Source: Pseudarthrobacter sp. NBSH8 (GTDB lineage: Bacteria; Actinomycetota; Actinomycetes; Actinomycetales; Micrococcaceae). Taken from it: a stretch of DNA of 64,000 bases. Within the stretch, counting starts at the first letter, position 1, and the number at the start of each line of letters is the position of its first letter. Shown here piece by piece: positions 42,359 to 50,194 of this stretch. The notes below the pieces were generated by a model. That model had not been told where the DNA came from, did not search any database, and saw only the letters and a list, made by a program, of their open reading frames with translations. The translations under genes were made by a program, and so were the position numbers. Location of the stretch: NCBI RefSeq assembly GCF_014217545.1, contig NZ_CP043178.1, positions 310,001 to 374,000 on the forward strand, written 5' to 3'.

Positions 42359-43390
42359 TCAGTCAGCCGCTCTCCGTGCCCACTTGATCAGCCGATCACT
42401 GAGGTCCATGAACGATTGGTCCACCACCTGCAGTTCGGGGTGGCTGTCATGCCAGTCAACGATCTCTCGGGTCCCGTCCGCGAACGGAATCGTGGCCGTG
42501 TAGCCCGGGACCAGGGACTTGATCTTGGTGTTGTCGAAAACCACTGAGTGTGATCGGTCGCCCAGCAGGTTGGGCCCCAGTTCCGCACTGTGCGCGGCGA
42601 TGGTTTCCGAGGCCACATGGACCAGCTCGGGCTCCGGGACACCGGCTGCCCGGGCGAACGAACGGTAAACCTGGTTCCAGGGCAGGTATTCGTCGGAGGT
42701 GATGGTGTAGCTCTCGCCCACAGCCTGCGGCCGGCCTAGAAGCCCCACAAAGGCTTTGGCGAAGTCGCGGCTGTGGGTGAGGGTCCACAGCGAGGTGCCG
42801 TCGCCGTGCACCATAACCGGCAGCCCGGCGCGCATCCGGTGCACGTCCGTCCAGCCGCCCACCATCGCGATCTTGGTGCGGTCGTAGGTGTGGGATGGGC
42901 GCACCACGGTCAGCGGGAAGTCCTCGGAACGGTACGCCTCAAACAGAATGTCCTCGCAGGCGATCTTGTCCCGCGAATACTGCCAGAAAGGGTTCTTCAG
43001 AGGCGTGGATTCCAGGATGGGCAGCCGGGTGGGCGGCTTCTGGTACGCCGAGGCTGAACTGATGAACACGTATTGACCCGTCCTGCCACGGAACAGCTCC
43101 AAGCTGGCCCGTGCCTGATCCGGCTTGTAGGCGATAAAGTCCGCGACGGCGTCGAACTCCCGCCCGCCCAGCACCTCCCGCACGGCGGACGCGTCACGCA
43201 CATCGGCATGCAGCACCTCTGCGCCATTAGGTACCGGCCTGCCTGATTGGCCACGGTTGAGGATAGTCAGCCGGTGCCCCAGCGCGACGGCGCGTTCTGC
43301 CGCCGCCGCGCTGATCACCCCGGTGCCGCCCAGGAAGAGGAGGCTCCGTGGTGCCACGGTGTCCGCGGCGGGATCCAACAGGGTCACCAT
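42359..43390 (-). CDS. NAD-dependent epimerase/dehydratase family protein
   Basis: The 343-aa extended SDR has a Rossmann start LLFLGGTGVISAAAAERAVA with the GGTGxIS variant of the glycine motif, the substrate Ser/Tyr region FISSASAYQ and the active-site YxxxK in QYSRDKIACEDIL. It lacks membrane segments. It overlaps the upstream aldo/keto reductase gene by seven bases, so the two are translated together. Relatives act on nucleotide sugars or serve as chloroplast-type RNA-binding SDRs; the bacterial substrate is unknown. Confidence 0.88.
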   Translation of the reverse strand: MVTLLDPAADTVAPRSLLFLGGTGVISAAAAERAVALGHRLTILNRGQSGRPVPNGAEVLHADVRDASAVREVLGGREFDAVADFIAYKPDQARASLELFRGRTGQYVFISSASAYQKPPTRLPILESTPLKNPFWQYSRDKIACEDILFEAYRSEDFPLTVVRPSHTYDRTKIAMVGGWTDVHRMRAGLPVMVHGDGTSLWTLTHSRDFAKAFVGLLGRPQAVGESYTITSDEYLPWNQVYRSFARAAGVPEPELVHVASETIAAHSAELGPNLLGDRSHSVVFDNTKIKSLVPGYTATIPFADGTREIVDWHDSHPELQVVDQSFMDLSDRLIKWARRAAD

Positions 43391-44355
43391 GCGTAGTCCT
43401 CCGGTGCCGGGCGGTGGCCCGGGAAGATGCCGTCGAGCCGCTTGAGCGCGTCGGCGTCAAGCGTGACGTCCAACGCCCGGATGCCGGCGTCGAGCTGTTC
43501 CTGCGTGCGCGGCCCCACGATCGGTGCAGTGACAGCAGGCTGGTGAAGGAGCCAGGCGAGCGCGATGTCACCGGGTTCATGTCCGAGTCCGTCCGCAAGA
43601 TCCTCGAACTGCTGGATCTGGTCCCGGTGCTTCTCGAGCGTTTCTGCAGCGCGTCCTTCGATGCGCCGGACACCTCCGCGTTCCTTCTTCAGGACACCGC
43701 CCAGCAGCCCGCCCTGCAGAGGGGACCACGGGATCAGGCCCAGGCCGTACTGCTGGGCGGCAGGGATGACCTCCAGCTCCACCTCGCGGCGGAACAGGTT
43801 GTAGATCGACTGCTCGCTGACCATCCCGGTATAGTTCCGGCGACGGGCAGCTTCCTGTGCCTGGGCGATGTGCCACCCGGCGAAGTTGCTGCTGCCTGAG
43901 TAGAGGATCTTGCCCTGCTGGACGGCCACTTCGATGGCCTGCCAGATCTCGTCCCAGGGAGTGTCCCGGTCAATGTGATGGAACTGGTACACATCGATGT
44001 AGTCCGTCTGGAGGCGCTTCAGGCTGGCGTCCAAGGCGCGGCGGATGTTCAGCGCGGACAGCTTGGACTCGTTGGGGCGCTCAGTCATGGTGCCGTACAG
44101 CTTGGTGGCCAGGACGGTCCGTTCGCGGCGCTCGCCGCCCTTCGCGAACCAGCGGCCAATGATGTCCTCGGTCCAGCCGCGGTGCCCGCTGCCACCGTAG
44201 ACGTTGGCCGTGTCGAAGAAATTGATGCCGGCGTCCAGGGCGGAATCCATGATGTTGTGTGCGTCCGCTTCGTCGGTATGCGGGCCGAAGTTCATGGTGC
44301 CCAGGCACAGACGGGAAACTTTCAGGCCGGAGCGGCCCAGATGCGTGTACTGCAT
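43384..44355 (-). CDS. Aldo/keto reductase (YajO/Tas-like, voltage-channel beta-subunit type)
   Basis: The 324-aa protein has the AKR catalytic tetrad: Asp and Tyr in DTANVYGGSGHRGWTE, Lys in LATKLYGTM and His in YQFHHIDRDTPWDE. The C-terminal cofactor loop is visible in APIVGPRTQEQLDA. ATG 44355 follows AAGGA; the frame runs upstream to 44424 through a palindrome and is not used. It is followed by the SDR gene with a 7-base overlap. The substrate is unknown; aldehydes or sugars are likely. Confidence 0.9.
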   Translation of the reverse strand: MQYTHLGRSGLKVSRLCLGTMNFGPHTDEADAHNIMDSALDAGINFFDTANVYGGSGHRGWTEDIIGRWFAKGGERRERTVLATKLYGTMTERPNESKLSALNIRRALDASLKRLQTDYIDVYQFHHIDRDTPWDEIWQAIEVAVQQGKILYSGSSNFAGWHIAQAQEAARRRNYTGMVSEQSIYNLFRREVELEVIPAAQQYGLGLIPWSPLQGGLLGGVLKKERGGVRRIEGRAAETLEKHRDQIQQFEDLADGLGHEPGDIALAWLLHQPAVTAPIVGPRTQEQLDAGIRALDVTLDADALKRLDGIFPGHRPAPEDYAW

Positions 44356-44391
44356 GGGGAATCCTTCGTTGGTGGAGGGACCTGTCGGAAC

Positions 44392-44427
44392 CCGGTGACC
44401 GAGCCTGCCGGCAGGCTCGGTCACCGG
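44392..44427. terminator. 36-bp perfect palindrome between two aldo/keto reductase genes
   Basis: CCGGTGACCGAGCCTGCC at 44392-44409 is exactly complementary to 44410-44427, giving 18-bp arms with no spacer. It starts three bases past the stop of the reductase gene ending at 44431. As RNA it would form a long hairpin, probably a terminator or 3' protector, although no T run follows. Confidence 0.65.
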
Positions 44428-44430
44428 TTG

Positions 44431-45252
44431 CTACAGCTGCGTAAAAGCGGCGACGGCGGGATCGGAACCGATGCGCGCGCCCCGCTCCAGGGCGGTGATG
44501 GAGGCAAGTTCGTCGTCGGACAGTGTCAGGGACGAGGCCGCGAAGTTTTCTCGGATACGGGAAGGGTCAACTGACTTGGGGATGACGATGGTGCCGGCGG
44601 CCAGATGCCAGGCCAGGACCACCTGCGCCGTGGTGGCGTCGTGAGCCTGCGCGACAGCGGTAACGGCGTTCCCGTTGAGGTCGCCGCCCTGGCCCAGCGG
44701 ACTGTACGCCTCCACCGCAATCCCGAGGGCGCGGCTCTTGGCGGCAAGTTCGGCCTGCTGGTAGCTGGGGTGCAGCTCGATCTGGTTCACGGCCGGTACC
44801 ACGTCCGAAGATTCGAGCAGGGTGTCCAGGTGGTCCGAGAGGAAGTTCGAGACGCCGATGGCGCGGATTTCCTTGGCGGCATACAGGGCCTCCAGCTCCT
44901 TCCAGGCCTGGACATAGAGGCCCTGCGACGGAACCGGCCAGTGGATGAGGTAGAGGTCCACGAAGTCGAGACCCAGTGCGTCGCGGGTGTCCTGGAATGC
45001 GTCCCGGGCCCGGCCCTGGTCGCCGTTGCGGAGCTTGGTGGTCACGAAGATTTCCTCGCGCGGAATGCCTGAGGCTGCGATGGCAGCTCCCACACCTGCT
45101 TCGTTGCGGTAGCCGGCGGCGGTGTCGATGTGGCGGTAGCCGGCGGCGAGAGCATCTTCGACGATCCGCTGGGTGTCTTCCGGCGGGACCTGGAATACGC
45201 CGAAGCCGAGCTGGGGAATGGCGACGCCGTTGTTCAGCGTGATTTCTGACAT
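44431..45252 (-). CDS. Aldo/keto reductase (2,5-diketo-D-gluconate reductase type)
   Basis: The 273-aa NADPH-dependent reductase has the catalytic Asp/Tyr in DTAAGYRNEAG, Lys in VTTKLRNGDQG and His in LIHWPVPSQGLY, and the cofactor motif VIPKSVDPSRIREN near the end. GAGGAG lies seven bases before the ATG. It is divergently transcribed from the XRE/MmyB regulator, with overlapping inverted repeats in between, and is the likely target of that regulator. It differs from the reductase at 21427 but shares its architecture. Confidence 0.92.
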   Translation of the reverse strand: MSEITLNNGVAIPQLGFGVFQVPPEDTQRIVEDALAAGYRHIDTAAGYRNEAGVGAAIAASGIPREEIFVTTKLRNGDQGRARDAFQDTRDALGLDFVDLYLIHWPVPSQGLYVQAWKELEALYAAKEIRAIGVSNFLSDHLDTLLESSDVVPAVNQIELHPSYQQAELAAKSRALGIAVEAYSPLGQGGDLNGNAVTAVAQAHDATTAQVVLAWHLAAGTIVIPKSVDPSRIRENFAASSLTLSDDELASITALERGARIGSDPAVAAFTQL

Positions 45253-45390
45253 GGGGGGACTCCTCGTAGTGCTGAAGGGTGGTTCCTGGCACGGGATGTC
45301 CGGCCGGAAACCGCTTTCGGGAATTGCTCCGGTACGAGCCTATGTACTTTCGCGCCGATAGCCAGGCCCTGACCGTGTCCCTGTTTTTCC

Positions 45391-45420
45391 TAGGACTGGC
45401 AGTCCTACCTTCGCGGTAGG
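45391..45420. promoter_or_regulatory. Two overlapping inverted repeats upstream of the MmyB-type regulator
   Basis: TAGGACT GGC AGTCCTA (45391-45407, perfect 7-bp arms) overlaps CCTACC TTCGC GGTAGG (45404-45420, perfect 6-bp arms). They sit 33 bp before the regulator ATG and 139 bp before the divergent reductase ATG, a good place for a shared operator. Confidence 0.7.
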
Positions 45421-45452
45421 AAGTGCCTGCCAGGACGATGCAGAATAGGGGC

Positions 45453-46364
45453 ATGGGTCAGAGCGCCGAGTTCGGAAAATTCCTGAAGGCCATGCGGTCC
45501 CGGCTGAGTCCGGAAGACGCAGGGGCGGAAGCCACCTCCGGCGTGCGCCGGGTTCCTGGCCTTCGGCGTGAGGAAGTGGCCAGGCTTGCAGATGTCAGCA
45601 CGGACTACTACATCCGCCTGGAGCAGGGCAGGAATATCCACCCGTCGCGCTCTGTGCTCGACTCCGTGGCCCGAGCCCTCCGGCTGGACGCGGGCCAACA
45701 CGCGCACATGCTTGACCTCCTGGAAAACTGTGCGGCCAGCCCACGTTCACCCGGTCCGGAGCAGTCAGTACGGCCGGCACTGCGGCAGCTCCTGGAAGCG
45801 GTGGGGGACATTCCGGCTTTGGTGCTGGGCCGCCGGACCGATGTGCTGGTGGGGAACCGGATGGCCTACCTGTTGTTCACGGATTTTCGGGACTTGCCGG
45901 CGCACGAACGCAACCTGACCCGGTGGCTGGTTCTCGATCCTGGTGCCCGGGAACTCTTCCGCGACTGGAAAGCAGTGGCCGCGGACGAGGCCGGAGCCCT
46001 CCGCGTGGATGTCGGCCGGCACCCCAACGACCCCGAGGCCAACCAGCTGGTCGGCGAACTCGCCGTCCACAGCGAGCAATTCCGGCAATGGTGGGCAGGG
46101 CACCGCGTGGCCACGCGGTCCGCCGGCAGCATACGGCTCCATCATCCCGCCGTCGGCGACCTGGAACTGAACTTTGAAAACCTGGTCCTTCCGGACGATC
46201 CGGACCAGACCCTGAGGGTGTATTCCGCAAAACCGGGCTCGCCGTCGTCGGACGCCTTGGCGTTACTGAGTCTTGGCCTCAATGCCGGGACCGGCTCCGC
46301 AGTCGCCCATCCGGGCACGACGCTGGACTTGGAAGCACTCCCTCCGGCCACCGCCGAAAGCTGA
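45453..46364 (+). CDS. XRE-family regulator with MmyB-like ligand-binding domain
   Basis: The 303-aa protein has an N-terminal helix-turn-helix (VPGLRREEVARLADVSTDYY, about residues 37-56, then IRLEQGRNIHPS) and a C-terminal MmyB-like PAS-type domain that binds fatty-acid-like ligands in relatives (LGRRTDVLVGNRMAYLLFTD, then NLTRWLVLDP and QFRQWWAGHRVATR). Such regulators usually repress a divergent oxidoreductase gene, as here. I choose ATG 45453; 45423 and 45438 are other in-frame options. It is convergent with the dodecin gene across a hairpin. Confidence 0.88.
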   Translation: MGQSAEFGKFLKAMRSRLSPEDAGAEATSGVRRVPGLRREEVARLADVSTDYYIRLEQGRNIHPSRSVLDSVARALRLDAGQHAHMLDLLENCAASPRSPGPEQSVRPALRQLLEAVGDIPALVLGRRTDVLVGNRMAYLLFTDFRDLPAHERNLTRWLVLDPGARELFRDWKAVAADEAGALRVDVGRHPNDPEANQLVGELAVHSEQFRQWWAGHRVATRSAGSIRLHHPAVGDLELNFENLVLPDDPDQTLRVYSAKPGSPSSDALALLSLGLNAGTGSAVAHPGTTLDLEALPPATAES

Positions 46365-46438
46365 CCGGTCTGTACGTCTGCTGGCAACGCTGATTCTAGC
46401 CAGGCGCACCGCAGGTGTTGCCTCGTCCAACTGAAGCC

Positions 46439-46481
46439 AAAGAGTGATGGCCGCGCCCAAAGGACGCGGCCAGCACTCTTT
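46439..46481. terminator. Bidirectional hairpin between the MmyB regulator and dodecin
   Basis: AAAGAGTG (46439-46446) pairs with CACTCTTT (46474-46481), and the inner GGCCGCG pairs with CGCGGCC. A runs on one side and T runs on the other serve both convergent genes. Confidence 0.78.
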
Positions 46482-46495
46482 AAAACCCAGGCAGG

Positions 46496-46705
46496 TCAGC
46501 CTTCGTGGCGGAAACCGAGCTTGACCCGCACCTGCCAGTCGGCAACTTTGCCGTCTTCGAGGTGACCTCGGATTTCTTTGACCTCGAACCAGTCAAGGTT
46601 GCGCAAGGTCTTGGAGGCCTCGGCGATCCCGTTGCGGACTGCCGCGTCCACGCCTTCTTCGGAGGTACCGACAATTTCAGTAATGCTGTACGTGTGGTTG
46701 GACAA
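46496..46705 (-). CDS. Dodecin (flavin-binding)
   Basis: Dodecins form hollow dodecamers that store or buffer flavin. The 69-aa product has the typical length and pattern: a first strand (YSITEIVGTSEEG), a single helix (VDAAVRNGIAEASKTL), then LDWFEVKEIRGHLEDGKVADW, with the flavin-stacking Trp in LDWFEV, and VRVKLGFRH at the end. It is a monocistronic gene with its own ribosome site (GAGGAGCGA). Confidence 0.95.
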   Translation of the reverse strand: MSNHTYSITEIVGTSEEGVDAAVRNGIAEASKTLRNLDWFEVKEIRGHLEDGKVADWQVRVKLGFRHEG

Positions 46706-46810
46706 CTTCGCTCCTCGTGATCGCCTTCGATTCCCGGTTGCGGGCCGTCCTTGAACACTAGTGGCACTTCTCAGGCGTGGCCAGACCCAATACTCCGGAG
46801 TGGATGCTGG

Positions 46811-47515
46811 TCAGGGCGCCTCGAGGACCAGGTTCTTGAGGTCATCCAGGGTCTGTTGCATGTGCAGGTCCATGGCTTCGCGCGACCGGCTCGGATCGCG
46901 CGATTCCAGTGCCTCAGCGATGTTCTGGTGGTGCCCGATTGCGTGCTCCTGGATGGTGGGCACGGCCGATGTCTCGGCCCGGCGCTTTTCGAGCACCCGG
47001 TGCAGCGGCGCAAAAAGGACCGCAACAAAAACGTTCTCCGAGGCGCTCAGGATCAGGTCATGGAATGCCAGGTCAGCCTCCACGAAGGCGGCCACGTCAT
47101 TGACCTCATGGGCGGACCGCATCGCCGCTACATGGACGAACAGCATCTGGATGTCGGTGTCGCTGATCCGGGCGGCCGCAAGCTCACACGCCCCGGTTTC
47201 CAACATCCGGCGCAGTTCAATCAGCTGCACGGATGCGGCGGCTTCGTTCTGGCCCTCTGACGCGGCACGCAGCACAGCTTCGAGCGAAGCCCAGCGGTTC
47301 AGCGGGTTAACGAACGTGCCGCGGCCGCGTTCCACGCTGAGGATCCGCTGCGCCTCGAGGGTTTTCATGGCCTCGCGCACGGTCATCCGGCTCACCTCGT
47401 GTTTGGCACTGAGCTCAAGCTCTCCGGGCACGCTGGATCCGGCTGGAAATTCCCCGGCAATGATCCGGTCCAGGAGCTCGTCTGCAACAACGCCCACCAA
47501 TGATTTCCGTGCCAT
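46811..47515 (-). CDS. FadR-type GntR-family regulator
   Basis: The 234-aa protein has an N-terminal winged helix (LLDRIIAGEFPAGSSVPGEL, then SRMTVREAMKTLEAQRILS with GRGTFV) and a C-terminal FCD domain with metal-type ligands (DLAFHDLILSASEN and HHQNIAEALESRD). It is divergent from the acid-sugar operon and very probably represses it. I choose the ATG at 47515, with AAGGGGACGT just upstream; a TTG 12 codons upstream would put the start inside the operator. TGTCnGACA sites lie in the shared promoter region. Confidence 0.92.
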   Translation of the reverse strand: MARKSLVGVVADELLDRIIAGEFPAGSSVPGELELSAKHEVSRMTVREAMKTLEAQRILSVERGRGTFVNPLNRWASLEAVLRAASEGQNEAAASVQLIELRRMLETGACELAAARISDTDIQMLFVHVAAMRSAHEVNDVAAFVEADLAFHDLILSASENVFVAVLFAPLHRVLEKRRAETSAVPTIQEHAIGHHQNIAEALESRDPSRSREAMDLHMQQTLDDLKNLVLEAP

Positions 47516-47541
47516 ACGTCCCCTTGCGGCGTCGCCAGATA

Positions 47542-47613
47542 TGTCTGACAAGTCTACTTGCGCGTTTCTATGTCCTGTGCCACACTATTTGAAATGTTAG
47601 ATGTCAGACATCT
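47542..47613. promoter_or_regulatory. Two TGTCnGACA operators between the GntR and kinase genes
   Basis: TGTCTGACA at 47542-47550 and TGTCAGACA at 47602-47610 share the palindrome TGTCnGACA; the second extends to AGATGTCAGACATCT (47599-47613). They lie 60 bp apart in the divergent promoter region, close to each gene. FadR-type regulators bind sites of this kind. Confidence 0.8.
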
Positions 47614-47659
47614 TACAGTTACCTCATTATTTTAGATTTCCCACACAACGGAGTGCACT

Positions 47660-49144
47660 GTGACGCTTGAAGCAGACATCCTGGCCGCCTTCCCGGCAGA
47701 AGTCCGGATTCCCGCCCGCCTTGTTGCCGACGCCGTCGCCGCTTCCAGCGCGGAGACCCCCCGAATGCTCGTAGTGCTCGACGACGACCCCACCGGAACG
47801 CAGTCCGTTGCGGATCTGCCCGTGCTCACCCGCTGGGAGGTGGAGGACTTCATCTGGGCCTTCGGCCAGGCGAAGCCCGCCGTGTACGTGCTGACCAACA
47901 CCCGCAGCCTGGACCCCGCTGAAGCTGCGGCCCGCAACGAGGAAGTGGTCCGCAACGCGATGGCCGCCGCGGGGCCCGCAGATGCCAGCGCCGGTTCGGG
48001 CCTCCGGCTCGGGTTCGTGAGCCGCAGCGACTCCACTCTCCGCGGACACTACCCGCTGGAGCCCGACGTCATCGCCGCCACCGTTGCTGACGTCAGCGGA
48101 GAAGCCACCGACGGCGTTGTGCTGGTGCCGGCGTTCCCCGACGCCGGCCGCGTGACCATCGGCGGCGTGCACTACATGCGTGGCACGGGGGACGACGCCG
48201 GCACGCTCACCCCCGTGGCCGAGACCGAATTCGCCAAGGATGCAAGCTTCGGCTTCGCCAACTCGGACATGACCCAGTACGTGGAAGAGAAGTCGCAGGG
48301 CCGCTTCGCCGCGGAATCCGTGATCGTCCTTGACCTGAACATCATCCGCGCCTCTGCCCATCCGCAGATCACCGCCAAGGCCATCGCCGACGCGATCCAT
48401 CCCGCCACCGACTCCACGCCGATCATCGCGGACATCGTCACGGAGAACGACCTCCGCGCCCTGTCGCTGGGCCTGGAAGAAGCCGAACGACGCGGCAAGA
48501 AGCTCCTCTACCGCGTGGGACCGCCGTTTGTCCGGGCCCGGATCGGCCAGGAAATCCGCGCCGAGCTCACCGGCGCTGAAGCCTTTGCCGGCAACACCCC
48601 GTCCGAGGCAGGCGGCCTGATCGTCGTCGGATCCCACGTGGGCGTGACTACCCGTCAGCTCAAGGCCCTCACCGAACAGCACAGCGCCGCCCGGATTGTG
48701 GAGATCGACGTCGAGAAGCTGCTCAGCGACACCGGAGACGCCCACCTGGACCAGACCGTCGGCACCGTCGTGGAGGCTCTCCACGGGCGAGACGTGATCG
48801 TCCACACGAGCCGGCTGCTGATCAAGACCGACAACGCCGCCGAAAGCCTGCGGATCGCGCGCACGGTGTCCGCTGCCGTCGTCGCCGTGGTGAACCGGAC
48901 GCTCAAGACGTTCCCGCCGCGGTTCGTCATCGCCAAGGGCGGGATCACGTCCTCCGACGTCGCCGCCCACGGCCTGGAAATCCGCCACGCCATAGTCCGC
49001 GGTCCCATGCTGCCGGGCATCGTCTCGCTCTGGGAGCCGGTGGACGGCCCCGCCAAGGGCATCCCGTACATCGTGTTCGCCGGCAACGTGGGCGATGACC
49101 AGTCCCTCGCCGACGTCACCCGCAAGCTCAGCAACACCTTCTGA
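47660..49144 (+). CDS. Four-carbon acid sugar kinase (DUF1537 family)
   Basis: DUF1537 kinases phosphorylate four-carbon keto acid sugars such as 3-oxo-tetronates in the breakdown of threonate and erythronate. The 494-aa protein has the N-terminal motif VVLDDDPTGTQSVAD, a substrate domain with RSDSTLRGHYPLEPD and the C-terminal nucleotide-binding domain (RFVIAKGGITSSDVAAHGL). The start is GTG 47660 with CGGAG upstream. It leads the operon kinase-dehydrogenase-permease-aldolase, controlled by the divergent GntR gene. Confidence 0.93.
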   Translation: MTLEADILAAFPAEVRIPARLVADAVAASSAETPRMLVVLDDDPTGTQSVADLPVLTRWEVEDFIWAFGQAKPAVYVLTNTRSLDPAEAAARNEEVVRNAMAAAGPADASAGSGLRLGFVSRSDSTLRGHYPLEPDVIAATVADVSGEATDGVVLVPAFPDAGRVTIGGVHYMRGTGDDAGTLTPVAETEFAKDASFGFANSDMTQYVEEKSQGRFAAESVIVLDLNIIRASAHPQITAKAIADAIHPATDSTPIIADIVTENDLRALSLGLEEAERRGKKLLYRVGPPFVRARIGQEIRAELTGAEAFAGNTPSEAGGLIVVGSHVGVTTRQLKALTEQHSAARIVEIDVEKLLSDTGDAHLDQTVGTVVEALHGRDVIVHTSRLLIKTDNAAESLRIARTVSAAVVAVVNRTLKTFPPRFVIAKGGITSSDVAAHGLEIRHAIVRGPMLPGIVSLWEPVDGPAKGIPYIVFAGNVGDDQSLADVTRKLSNTF

Positions 49145-49192
49145 CCGTTGGTTGAGCTTGTCGAAACCCGCAAGAATTCAAAGGAGAACACC

Positions 49193-50092
49193 ATGACCAC
49201 CAACTACACCATCACCGTCCTGGGCCTCGGCGCCATGGGCCTGCCCATGGCCACCCGCTTGGCCAGCGAACTCACCGTGCACGGCTTCGACATCGCCGAG
49301 CCGCGGCTGAAGCTCGCCGAAGAAGCCGGCATCCGCACCTTCGCCTCCGCCCGGGAAGCCTCCAAGGGCGCCGACGCCCTGCTCCTGGCGGTCCGCAACG
49401 GCGAGCAGCTCAACGAGGTCCTCTTCGGTGGGAACGGCGTGGCCTCTGTGCTCGAGCCGGGCGCCGTCGTGATCCTGGGCAGCACCGTGGGCACCGAAGC
49501 GATCCCCACCACCGTGGCACGCCTCGCCGAATACGGCGTTGAGCTTGTGGACGCGCCGCTGTCCGGCGGCCCCAAGCGCGCCGGCGAAGGCGACCTGCTG
49601 ATCGTCGTCGGCGCCTCCCCGGAAGCCCAGGAGAAGGCCCGCCCGGCCCTCGAACTGCTGGCTTCCACGCTGACCGTTGTGGGCGACAAACCCGGCGACG
49701 GCCAGGCCCTCAAGACCGTCAACCAGCTCCTCTGCGGCGTCCACATCGCGGCAGCCGCGGAGGCCATGGCCCTCGCCGACGCGCTCGGCCTGGACCAGGC
49801 CAAAACCCTCGCGGCCCTCGAAGCCGGCGCCGCCGGGTCCTTTATGCTCTCCAACCGCGGGCCCCGCATCCTTGAGGCCTACACCGAGGACGGCGCCGAA
49901 GTCCTGAGCCGGCTGGACATTTTCGTCAAGGACATGGGCATTGTCGGCAAGGCCACCCGCGCCGCGGGCCTCGCGGCTCCGGTCGCCGCCGCCGCCGAGC
50001 AGCTCTATCTTCTGGGCCAGGCCCAGGGCCTCGCCGCCGCCGATGACTCCGCCGTCATCAAGGTCGTCGCCCCGGTCAAACGCACCGCCTAA
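49193..50092 (+). CDS. NAD(P)-dependent beta-hydroxyacid dehydrogenase (LtnD type)
   Basis: LtnD enzymes oxidise four-carbon sugar acids (threonate, erythronate) to 2- or 3-oxo-tetronates, which the DUF1537 kinase then phosphorylates. The 299-aa protein has the Rossmann motif VLGLGAMGLPMATRLA, the substrate motif DAPLSGGPKRAGEGDL and the catalytic Lys in GDGQALKTVNQLLCG. The first start in frame is 49148, but ATG 49193 has an AAAGGAG ribosome site. It follows the kinase by 48 bp. Tartronate semialdehyde reductases share these motifs, but the kinase neighbour favours LtnD. Confidence 0.9.
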   Translation: MTTNYTITVLGLGAMGLPMATRLASELTVHGFDIAEPRLKLAEEAGIRTFASAREASKGADALLLAVRNGEQLNEVLFGGNGVASVLEPGAVVILGSTVGTEAIPTTVARLAEYGVELVDAPLSGGPKRAGEGDLLIVVGASPEAQEKARPALELLASTLTVVGDKPGDGQALKTVNQLLCGVHIAAAAEAMALADALGLDQAKTLAALEAGAAGSFMLSNRGPRILEAYTEDGAEVLSRLDIFVKDMGIVGKATRAAGLAAPVAAAAEQLYLLGQAQGLAAADDSAVIKVVAPVKRTA

Positions 50093-50110
50093 CCACCACC
50101 CCTCTAACCC

Positions 50111-50142
50111 GACGACGGCGGATCCCCCTTTCCGCCGTCGTC
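50111..50142 (+). terminator. Intercistronic hairpin before the GntP gene
   Basis: GACGACGGCGGA (50111-50122) pairs perfectly with TCCGCCGTCGTC (50131-50142) around an 8-nt loop. It splits the operon after the dehydrogenase and may reduce expression of the permease and aldolase. Confidence 0.6.
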
Positions 50143-50194
50143 GATCCACCCAGCTCGCTAGGCTTAACTAGCATCGTCGAAGGAGACACACACC

